DNA of 6,918 bases from an uncultured Lachnospiraceae bacterium (GTDB lineage Bacteria; Bacillota_A; Clostridia; Lachnospirales; Lachnospiraceae), in assembly GCA_947175285.1 (NCBI GenBank), contig CAMWMM010000269.1, forward strand, positions 1 to 6,918, in the 5' to 3' direction. The notes beneath the pieces are model-generated. The model was not told the origin of the DNA. It saw only the letters and a program-made list of their open reading frames with translations, and did no database searches. Positions 1 to 5,288 of the stretch are shown here, piece after piece. Positions within the stretch are counted from its first letter, which is position 1; the number at the start of each line of letters is the position of its first letter. The translations under genes were made by a program, and so were the position numbers.

Positions 1-851
1 GTATAATTGACAACCGCATTTCCCTGATAATTCTCACAGTCCGGCAGTTCTTCCTGCTCAAAACGCAGGGAGCGGTATTCCAAATATCCTAACTGATACC
101 CGAAATACTCATCAATCATACCTGTATAAAGTACCTTCGCAAAAGAGTTTCCCTCTTTATCTAAAAACGTTTTATTTTCTCCCGTTGGGGCAGACTTTAT
201 ATACTCCTGATAGGAAATTCCGGTCTTTACTTCAATGTCTTGCAACATCTTCTCAATGATTGCCGTATAGCCGCCAACCGGAATCCCCTGATAGGGGTCA
301 TTAAAATAGTTGTTGTCATATGAGAAACGCAGCGGCAGTCTTTTAATAATAAAAGCGGGAAGTTCCTTGCAGTCACGTCCCCACTGTTTCTCAGTATAGC
401 CTTTGACAAGCTTCTCGTATACATCCCGTCCTGCCAGTGATAATGCCTGCTCTTCCAGGTTTCGTGGATTATCAATATGCAGTTCTGCTATCTGACTGTC
501 AATCTCCGCCTTCGCCTGTGCGGGCGTCACAACACCCCACATCTTGCTAAAGGTATTCATGTTAAACGGAAGATTATATAATTCGTCATGATATCTCGCT
601 ATCGGTGAATTGATATAGTGATTAAAAACGGCAAATTGGCTCATATAATCCCACACCTTTTTATCCGATGTGTGGAAAATATGAGCGCCGTACTTATGCA
701 CATTGATATCCAAAACCGATTCCGTATAAATATTTCCGGCGATATGGTTTCTTTTATCAATGACAAGGACTTTTCTGCCTCTTTTTTTCATCTCATACGC
801 AAAGACTGCACCAAACAATCCGGAACCGACAATCAAATAATCGTACTGCAT
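1..851 (-). CDS. glf: UDP-galactopyranose mutase, N-terminal 283 residues (runs off the window)
   Basis: Flavoenzyme that interconverts UDP-galactopyranose and UDP-galactofuranose in the cytoplasm, supplying galactofuranose for surface glycans. The protein starts MQYDYLIVGSGLFGAVFAYE, an FAD-binding Rossmann fingerprint (GSGLFGA), followed by the dinucleotide-binding acid in VLVIDKR and by HIAGNIYTE. Further family hallmarks are HKYGAHIFHTS, ARYHDELYNLPFNMNTF, KGYTEKQWGRDCKELP, IKRLPLRFSYDNNYF, GIPVGGYTAIIEKM and LYTGMIDEYFGYQLGYLEYRSLRFE. The frame is open to the window edge, where it reads ...YQGNAVVNY, a conserved late segment. The family is about 370 residues, so roughly a quarter is missing beyond position 1. 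The ATG at 851 is preceded by GGGAG at 858-862 with a 6-base spacer. Assignment is by recognised motifs over the whole visible length. Which glycan it serves cannot be told from this window. Confidence 0.93.
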   Translation of the reverse strand, partial: MQYDYLIVGSGLFGAVFAYEMKKRGRKVLVIDKRNHIAGNIYTESVLDINVHKYGAHIFHTSDKKVWDYMSQFAVFNHYINSPIARYHDELYNLPFNMNTFSKMWGVVTPAQAKAEIDSQIAELHIDNPRNLEEQALSLAGRDVYEKLVKGYTEKQWGRDCKELPAFIIKRLPLRFSYDNNYFNDPYQGIPVGGYTAIIEKMLQDIEVKTGISYQEYIKSAPTGENKTFLDKEGNSFAKVLYTGMIDEYFGYQLGYLEYRSLRFEQEELPDCENYQGNAVVNY

Positions 852-889
852 ATTAATCTCCCATTCTTGCTCAGCCTGCGATATTTGGG

Positions 890-930
890 CGCGAGCACAA
901 ATTCGCGTGTGAAAAATTTATTTTTCACAC
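890..930. repeat. Two adjoining palindromes between the regulator and glf (REP-like element or weak terminator)
   Basis: A 5-bp inverted repeat, CGCGA (890-894) and TCGCG (903-907) with an 8-base loop, abuts a perfect 10-bp inverted repeat, GTGTGAAAAA (907-916) and TTTTTCACAC (921-930) with loop TTTA. The larger hairpin lies just past the stop codon of the regulator gene on the minus strand and could act as a terminator, but no T-run follows the stem on either strand. Paired hairpins of this sort in an intergenic gap are also typical of dispersed REP-type repeats. The structure is seen directly; its role is inferred. Confidence 0.5.
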
Positions 931-948
931 TATCCCCCTGCGAAGCTC

Positions 949-1290
949 CTATTGTTCCGACGCCTGATATTTTTCAAGCTGTGCGTAATCTTCCATCAGT
1001 TCCAGGGCTTTCTTTCTTCCGGTCTTATTTAATTTAATATAGTACTGCATTACCCTGTTCTCAAGAATTTTATTTCCCAGCGGGCTCTTCTTATCTAATG
1101 GAGAAAAATCAACCGGGTTTAAATTCAATCTATCACACATCCGAATAACAGTTCCATATGCCATTCCCTCAATTCCTCTGTCTAATGCAGTTACAAGAGT
1201 AGAATATGGAATCTCCATTTCGATTGCAAATTGTCTTACACTCTTGTACTGTGATAAAATTTCTGTCTTTAAAATTTCTGCCTTGGTCAT
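949..1290 (-). CDS. Small XRE-family helix-turn-helix transcriptional regulator
   Basis: A 113-residue cytoplasmic DNA-binding protein. The N-terminal 65 residues form a lambda-repressor-type HTH: SVRQFAIEME (17-26) fits the first helix of the motif, and YSTLVTALDRG (29-39) is the recognition helix and its turn. The segment AYGTVIRMCDRLNLNPVDF (44-62) is the usual helix that closes an XRE domain. The C-terminal 45 residues (YYIKLNKTGRKKALELMEDY...) are a charged helical tail with no recognised domain, possibly for dimerisation. The ATG at 1290 has AAGGGAGGG at 1299-1307 with an 8-base spacer. It sits between glf (same strand, downstream) and the divergent glycosyltransferase pair, so it could control itself, the pair, or both; no clear operator palindrome was found. 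XRE family is confident, target unknown. Confidence 0.85.
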   Translation of the reverse strand: MTKAEILKTEILSQYKSVRQFAIEMEIPYSTLVTALDRGIEGMAYGTVIRMCDRLNLNPVDFSPLDKKSPLGNKILENRVMQYYIKLNKTGRKKALELMEDYAQLEKYQASEQ

Positions 1291-1364
1291 ATGACAGTCC
1301 CTCCCTTAATGTAAGTATTATTCACCACGAAGCAACTAATCTCCATCGCCTCAGAGTTTATTGT

Positions 1365-1373
1365 ACTATACCA
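1365..1373 (-). promoter_or_regulatory. Candidate extended -10 promoter for the XRE regulator
   Basis: On the minus strand the sequence reads TGG-TATAGT: a TATAGT -10 box (1365-1370) with the TGn extension (1371-1373). There is no good -35 box at the expected distance, which is tolerated in extended -10 promoters. It would give a leader of about 65 bases before the regulator ATG at 1290. Confidence 0.4.
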
Positions 1374-1432
1374 TAAATACGGCTAAAAAGAAACTCCTTA
1401 TTCCATATTTTAAACGAGATTTCGATGATTTG

Positions 1433-1460
1433 TTCAAAATAACAAAAATTTCTTCAAAAT
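1433..1460. repeat. Direct repeat TTCAAAAT x2, 20 bp apart, upstream of the glycosyltransferase promoter
   Basis: TTCAAAAT occurs at 1433-1440 and 1453-1460, in similar flanks (TTG and TTC before it). The spacing is 20 bp, close to two helical turns, and the second copy ends 2 bases before the candidate -35 box at 1463. This is where an activator or the RNA polymerase alpha subunit could bind. The region is very AT-rich, so coincidence is possible. Confidence 0.3.
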
Positions 1461-1462
1461 TA

Positions 1463-1492
1463 TTGTCTAAAAACACTATAAGATGATAAAAT
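1463..1492 (+). promoter_or_regulatory. Candidate promoter for the glycosyltransferase pair
   Basis: A -35-like TTGTCT (1463-1468) is followed after 18 bp by TAAAAT (1487-1492), which carries a TGn extension (TGA, 1484-1486). Transcription would begin near 1499, leaving a leader of about 45 bases. The first gene has AGAAAGG at 1524-1530 before its ATG at 1544, a rather long 13-base spacer. Confidence 0.5.
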
Positions 1493-1543
1493 AGTTTTAC
1501 GAATCACTATATATACTACAAAGAGAAAGGCTTACTTATTACT

Positions 1544-2590
1544 ATGCTACCTATTACAGTCTGTATGATTGCCAAAAACGAAGATATTCACATTGAGGAA
1601 TGCTTAAAAAGGCTGCGTCCTTGTAAGTTTGAAATCGTTGTTGTTGATACCGGTTCTGTTGACAGAACAATAGAAGCTGCCCGGAAGTATACGGATAAAG
1701 TCTATCATTTTGAATGGTGTAATGATTTCAGCGCAGCAAGAAACTATGCTGTCAGCCAGGCTTCCAATGACTGGGTTTTAAATATCGACTGCGACGAATA
1801 TCTGGAAAACATTAATCTTATCGATATAGAAGATTTGCTGCAGGACAATCTTTCATCCGTAGGCATGATTATCCGCAACAACCCCTACAGTATTCAGGGT
1901 ATTCGTTCCATAATGACGGAACGAATCGGCCGACTTTTTAACCGCAGGTATTGCCACTATGAGGGCAAGATTCATGAACAGGTTACTACGCTAAACGGCA
2001 CAGAACCGACAAATTTTCATATTCCCCTTACTTTTTACCACGAGGGATATGTGACCGAATCCGATAAACGTATACGCGCCACCCGTAATCTGGAAATGCT
2101 GCTTCAGGATTTGGAAACGAAGGGGCCTAATCCCTATATTTATTTTCAGCTCGGACAAAACTATGTCTTTCTAAATGACCGGGAGAAAGCGGCTCACTAT
2201 TACAAACTCGGTCTGGATTTAAATGCAGACCCCCATTCCGCTCTCGTACAGAGTATGACCGAAACCTATGGCTACTGCCTTATCGAACTTGCAAAATATG
2301 ATATCGCGCTTTCCTTGAAAGAGAAATATGACTTATTTTCGAACCGCGCGGACTTTGTATACCTGATGGGCATGATATATATGAAAAAAAATATGTGGGA
2401 AGAAGCTATTGAGGAATTTAAAAAAGCCACCACGCTGACCTCGTATTCCCGAAAAGGCGTCAATAGTTATCACGCCTACTATAACATTGCTTCTATCTAT
2501 GAAAAAATGGGCGATATAGAAAAAGCCAAAGAATATTATCAAAAATGCGGTGATTTCAGTAATGCCGTAAAAAGACTGGGAGAATTATAA
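1544..2590 (+). CDS. Family 2 glycosyltransferase with C-terminal TPR repeats (first paralogue)
   Basis: A 348-residue cytoplasmic enzyme expected to transfer a sugar from a nucleotide-sugar donor. Residues 1-170 are a GT-A fold glycosyltransferase: start strand MLPITVCMIAKNE, the donor-binding segment EIVVVDTGSVDRT (30-42), and the metal-binding DxD as D82-C83-D84 in NIDCDEYL. Next come RLFNRR (130-135), the conserved HEQ in GKIHEQ (141-146), and H166 in YHEGY. Residues 197-348 hold helical TPR-like repeats, clearest at about 197-230, 270-300 and 308-342 (YYNIASIYEKMGDIEKAKEYY). This GT2-plus-TPR layout is known from the peptide S-glycosyltransferase SunS and from enzymes of surface or flagellin glycosylation; here no precursor peptide or flagellin is visible, so substrate and sugar are unknown. 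There is no signal peptide or membrane segment. It is first in a two-gene operon. Confidence 0.88.
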   Translation: MLPITVCMIAKNEDIHIEECLKRLRPCKFEIVVVDTGSVDRTIEAARKYTDKVYHFEWCNDFSAARNYAVSQASNDWVLNIDCDEYLENINLIDIEDLLQDNLSSVGMIIRNNPYSIQGIRSIMTERIGRLFNRRYCHYEGKIHEQVTTLNGTEPTNFHIPLTFYHEGYVTESDKRIRATRNLEMLLQDLETKGPNPYIYFQLGQNYVFLNDREKAAHYYKLGLDLNADPHSALVQSMTETYGYCLIELAKYDIALSLKEKYDLFSNRADFVYLMGMIYMKKNMWEEAIEEFKKATTLTSYSRKGVNSYHAYYNIASIYEKMGDIEKAKEYYQKCGDFSNAVKRLGEL

Positions 2591-2592
2591 TC

Positions 2593-3645
2593 ATGCTTCC
2601 AATATCCGTATGTATGATTTCAAAAAATGAAGAACAACATATTGAAGAATGTCTAAAGAGACTAAAACCCTACCATTACGAGATAGTTTTGGTTGACACC
2701 GGCTCTACAGACCGTACTGTGGAGATTGCTTCCAAGTACACGGATAAAATTTATCACTTTGAATGGATCAATGATTTCAGTGCGGCTCGAAATTTTTCTT
2801 TTGCACAGGCATCAAATGACTGGGTGCTTGTTATTGACTGCGACGAATATGTGGAATCAATTGATGAGGACGAACTTGCCCGCCTAATGGAAACTTATCC
2901 GGAATGCGCGGGAAGGATTCTGATTCGAAATCGTATTACGGAGAACGGAGCGGTTTCGTATGAACATGTCCGAGTCAGCAGATTTGTAAACCGTAAATAT
3001 TTTCATTTCGTGGGAGCGGTTCACGAGCAATTGGAACGGAAAGATTCTATTCCAAAGACGACCTGCTCCGCCCCTATCCAAGTTCAGCATGTCGGGTACG
3101 ACGGTTCGGAAGAAGAAATGCGGGTGAAATCTCTTCGCAATATTTCTCTTTTGGAGCAGGAGCTTGCTACAGCCGGACCGGATGCTTATTTGTATTATCA
3201 GTTAGGACAAAGCTGTATGAAGCTGAAAGATTATGAGAAAGCTTACGAATGGTTTAATCTGGGACTTTCTATGGATGTGGAACCCGCTCTTGATTACGTG
3301 CAGGGGATGGTGGAATCTTATGGCTATTGTCTGTTAGAGTTAAAACGTTTTGAAGAAGCGCTGCAGCTTGAAGGGATTTATGATATTTTCGCTGTCAGGG
3401 CGGATTTTGTTTTTTTGATGGGACTTATTTATATGAATAACGGACTGCTTAACGAAGCAATACAGGAGTTCAAAAAGTCTACCTCTATGAAACAGTTTTG
3501 TCTGGAAGGCGTTAATAGCTACCGTTCCAATTACAATATCGGAGTGATATATGAGTGCAGCGGACACTTGGAGGAGGCGCGGGAGTACTATCGGAAGTGT
3601 GAGGGGTATGAGATGGCGAGGGCGAGGTTGAAAGAGATGAGATAA
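2593..3645 (+). CDS. Family 2 glycosyltransferase with C-terminal TPR repeats (second paralogue)
   Basis: A 350-residue tandem paralogue of the preceding gene. Its ATG follows the upstream stop codon by 2 bases, and its ribosome binding site GGGAG (2578-2582, 10-base spacer) lies inside the end of that gene, so the two are surely co-transcribed. By eye about 67 of the first 88 residues are identical, including EIVLVDTGSTDRT, YHFEW, NDFSAARN and the DxD D82-C83-D84. The HEQ motif (144-146) and H166 fall at the same positions. Divergence is concentrated in residues 89-165 and the early TPR region, with similarity rising again near the end (GVNSY...YNI...IYE...AREYYRKC). The likely role is a second transfer step or a different acceptor in the same glycosylation pathway. 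The last 50 or so bases are unusually purine- and GC-rich (GCG, AGG, GAG codons) compared with the rest of the operon. Donor and acceptor are unknown. Confidence 0.88.
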   Translation: MLPISVCMISKNEEQHIEECLKRLKPYHYEIVLVDTGSTDRTVEIASKYTDKIYHFEWINDFSAARNFSFAQASNDWVLVIDCDEYVESIDEDELARLMETYPECAGRILIRNRITENGAVSYEHVRVSRFVNRKYFHFVGAVHEQLERKDSIPKTTCSAPIQVQHVGYDGSEEEMRVKSLRNISLLEQELATAGPDAYLYYQLGQSCMKLKDYEKAYEWFNLGLSMDVEPALDYVQGMVESYGYCLLELKRFEEALQLEGIYDIFAVRADFVFLMGLIYMNNGLLNEAIQEFKKSTSMKQFCLEGVNSYRSNYNIGVIYECSGHLEEAREYYRKCEGYEMARARLKEMR

Positions 3646-3707
3646 CCTCAAGGTACCCATTCCATGACTTTCATTTTTCTTGTCATCGAAGATGGCAATG
3701 CCATACT

Positions 3708-3755
3708 AAAAACCTCCAAACTATGTAATGTTATCTTACATCAGTTTGAAGGTTT
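3708..3755 (-). terminator. Long hairpin, probable terminator of the minus-strand cassette (possibly bidirectional)
   Basis: Left arm 3710-3728 and right arm 3736-3755 form about 19 pairs around a 7-base loop. Read on the minus strand the only irregularities are one G-T wobble and one bulged base; on the plus strand the wobble becomes a C-A mismatch. On the minus strand the stem ends in AGGTTTTTA, so a short T-run overlaps its base, about 50 bases past the stop codon of the 224-residue gene. It is better formed for minus-strand transcripts but may also stop transcripts leaving the glycosyltransferase pair at 3645. Confidence 0.6.
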
Positions 3756-3804
3756 ACACAAACATTGGGATAATCTCCTTATCACATCTCCGGAATCTTA
3801 CCGC

Positions 3805-4479
3805 CTATTGCTCCAAAAAATTAAAAAGACTTCTTTTTTCCACACTTTTCAAAATTTGTGCCATGACTACAACCTTATCTTTATCTGTTTCACACTCAGA
3901 CATTACCCGTAAGAGTAAATCGCTCTGTTCTGAATACTGTGAAAAAGAAGAGTTAATAATAAAAAACGCTTTCTTTATCAAATGCTTATTCTTATTACAA
4001 TAATCCATAAACGCTTCATTGGACATTGTCATTCCTTCATTCAACTGAAAATATGGTATTCTGCTGTCTTGCCAGATTCGGTATAATGCATATATTTTCT
4101 CTTTTTTATCCTGTAATAATGCATTTTTGCAAATTCCATCCCACCAAAGCCGATTGTAGAATTCCTGTTCCGGCGCATTTTCCGACAATAGATTTTCTAA
4201 GACTCCTTCAATTAGAGAACCACATTTTTTCTGCAGGCGCTGCACATCTGATTCATCAAAAACTTCCTCTATCTCTTCCTCTTCCGTAGAAACAATTTCA
4301 TCTGCGTTTTCCAAAAAATATTGAAATGCTGCCTGTTGATTATCTTCCTTTTGAATTCTTTCATAAACCAGTGTAGCTACATCTATCTTTTCTCCTCTTA
4401 TCTTGCCAAGGACATCTCTGAGCCATTCTTCAAATGACTCTTCTCCCATCTTTTCATATAATTTGATTTCTGTATCCAT
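3805..4479 (-). CDS. Acidic protein of unknown function, third gene of the nitrilase cassette
   Basis: A 224-residue protein that I do not recognise. It has no signal peptide or membrane segment, so it is probably cytoplasmic. The first 100 residues are strongly acidic, with a Glu/Asp-rich run at about 57-78 (STEEEEIEEVFDESD). The second half holds an aromatic-rich segment, PEQEFYNRLWWDGICKNALL (103-122) and YALYRIWQDSRIPYFQL (130-146), then helices to the end. The PEQ-x-F-Y-N...W core matches PEQAFFNGSLW in the neighbouring winged-helix protein, so the two may be related or bind one partner. The ATG is chosen because AGAGG at 4487-4491 sits 7 bases upstream. This start lies 82 bases inside the previous gene in another frame, so translation is probably coupled. 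An accessory or regulatory-partner role is an inference; the acidic region could mimic DNA or contact a basic protein. Confidence 0.75.
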   Translation of the reverse strand: MDTEIKLYEKMGEESFEEWLRDVLGKIRGEKIDVATLVYERIQKEDNQQAAFQYFLENADEIVSTEEEEIEEVFDESDVQRLQKKCGSLIEGVLENLLSENAPEQEFYNRLWWDGICKNALLQDKKEKIYALYRIWQDSRIPYFQLNEGMTMSNEAFMDYCNKNKHLIKKAFFIINSSFSQYSEQSDLLLRVMSECETDKDKVVVMAQILKSVEKRSLFNFLEQ

Positions 4480-5225
4480 TCATTTTCCTCTACTATCTTC
4501 TTTGTTGCAATTTTACTGCTAAATATATACAATAATAAATCAAGCCCTACATTTTTTCGCATAATAGGGGTTTCTCTCATAGCTATAGCAGATAAAGCCA
4601 TCCTGTCATACGCACGTTCCGTGCTGTCATTATTAATGCTAATTGCCTTACGAGGTTCCGTATAACTGCCAAGTACTTTTCTGTCGTTTGTCTTTAATTT
4701 CTCAAGCAGTTCTTCTCCCTGCGGCTTTAAAAAGTAGTATTTTTCTCTTCCGGACACACGATAACTGATTAAAGTAGTAATATCATTATCATCCATTATC
4801 TGTGACAGCCGCGAAGGACTTATATGTCCCTTTACCGCCAACTCTTTATGCAAAATACCCGGATATGATTTAATCGCATGAAACATCCAATATTTATCCT
4901 TATATTTTGATACAAGAAGTTTCATTTGATCAGTATGTAATTTCTTTTGCTGCATAAGCTCAAATAATCTGGCGCTTCCCCATAAACTGCCATTAAAAAA
5001 AGCCTGCTCCGGTGACAGTTCCTTCCATTCCTGATATTGCCATACTTCACCCAAAGAAAAATTTACCTTCCTATAATCGGCTGGCATATCTGATAAATTT
5101 TTAGGTTCTTCAACAGCCAGTTCTTCCATAAATGCAAGCACTTGATCCTTTGTTATACTCTTATGAGAATCCAGATCGACTATAAGTTTTCTGCACACAT
5201 TTTCCAACAACGATCTTTTTCTCAT
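4398..5225 (-). CDS. Winged-helix (MarR-like) DNA-binding protein, second gene of the nitrilase cassette
   Basis: A 275-residue cytoplasmic protein. Residues 108-177 look like a winged helix-turn-helix of MarR type: YWMFHAIKSYPG, then ILHKELAVKG (124-133), a recognition helix SPSRLSQIMDDNDI (136-149), and a wing ISYRVSGREKYYFLKPQGEELLEKL. The N-terminal 100 residues are not a known domain but include PEQAFFNGSLW (72-82), which resembles a segment of the next protein. The C-terminal 100 residues are basic and unrecognised. I place the start at ATG 5225 because AAGGAGG (5233-5239) lies 7 bases upstream; an in-frame GTG at 5231 would be only 1 base from that site. It has its own promoter in the 59-base gap after the nitrilase gene, and its 3' end overlaps the acidic-protein gene by 82 bases. 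Likely a regulator of the cassette or a DNA-sensing component; MarR-like assignment rests on fold pattern, not on close family recognition. Confidence 0.78.
   Translation of the reverse strand: MRKRSLLENVCRKLIVDLDSHKSITKDQVLAFMEELAVEEPKNLSDMPADYRKVNFSLGEVWQYQEWKELSPEQAFFNGSLWGSARLFELMQQKKLHTDQMKLLVSKYKDKYWMFHAIKSYPGILHKELAVKGHISPSRLSQIMDDNDITTLISYRVSGREKYYFLKPQGEELLEKLKTNDRKVLGSYTEPRKAISINNDSTERAYDRMALSAIAMRETPIMRKNVGLDLLLYIFSSKIATKKIVEENEWIQKSNYMKRWEKSHLKNGSEMSLAR
4487..4491 (-). promoter_or_regulatory. Ribosome binding site inside the upstream gene, setting the start of the 224-residue protein
   Basis: On the minus strand AGAGGAAAATGAATGG places AGAGG 7 bases before the ATG at 4479. A nearer ATG at 4483 is in another frame and opens only a short reading frame. 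The site lies within the coding sequence of the winged-helix gene, which supports a genuine gene overlap. Confidence 0.65.
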
Positions 5226-5232
5226 ATGCACC

Positions 5233-5239
5233 CCTCCTT
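5233..5239 (-). promoter_or_regulatory. Strong ribosome binding site that fixes the winged-helix start at ATG 5225
   Basis: AAGGAGG on the minus strand, a full Shine-Dalgarno match, lies 7 bases before ATG 5225. The alternative GTG at 5231 would overlap the ribosome footprint and is unlikely. Confidence 0.8.
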
Positions 5240-5240
5240 A

Positions 5241-5257
5241 CTAAACTGTTCCTAAAC
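5241..5257. repeat. Direct repeat CTAAAC x2 at 11-bp spacing near the transcription start of the winged-helix gene
   Basis: CTAAAC occurs at 5241-5246 and 5252-5257, one helical turn apart, just downstream of the -10 box at 5261-5266. The position fits an operator that blocks initiation, for example by the winged-helix product, but this is inference from position only. Confidence 0.3.
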
Positions 5258-5260
5258 AAT

Positions 5261-5288
5261 ATTATAACAAATATCCTCGTATCATCAA
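5261..5288 (-). promoter_or_regulatory. Internal promoter for the winged-helix and acidic-protein genes
   Basis: On the minus strand TTGATG (5283-5288) is followed after 16 bp by a consensus TATAAT (5261-5266), which also has a TGn extension (TGT, 5267-5269). The -35 box overlaps the stop codon of the nitrilase gene. It would start transcripts near 5254 with a leader of about 30 bases. This is the best-matching promoter in the window. Confidence 0.65.

Noticed and set aside
227..475. Minus-strand 82-codon frame
   Set aside because: It is a different frame of the same strand inside glf, whose frame is continuous and carries all the family motifs.
618..1037. Plus-strand open frame of 139 codons
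   Set aside because: It lies opposite glf and the end of the XRE gene, which have clear family motifs and ribosome binding sites; its own translation has no domain-like pattern.
1544..3645. Bacteriocin (SunS-type glycocin) cluster
   Set aside because: The glycosyltransferase layout is similar, but no small cysteine-rich precursor, peptidase-transporter or thiol oxidoreductase gene is in the window.
3340..3660. Minus-strand 106-codon frame
   Set aside because: It is a shadow of the second glycosyltransferase gene, which is co-linear with its paralogue over the whole stretch.
3664..3704. Two small inverted repeats (ATGAC/GTCAT and ATGGC/GCCAT) after the glycosyltransferase pair
   Set aside because: Each has only 5-bp arms and neither is followed by a T-run on the plus strand, so a dedicated terminator cannot be supported.
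3664..4003. Two short plus-strand frames after the glycosyltransferase pair
   Set aside because: They overlap the convergent 224-residue gene and the terminator hairpin, have no convincing ribosome binding site, and translate to low-complexity hydrophobic and basic sequence.
5226..5231. GTG start for the winged-helix protein, giving 277 residues
   Set aside because: The GTG is 1 base from the Shine-Dalgarno sequence; the ATG at 5225 has the ideal 7-base spacing.
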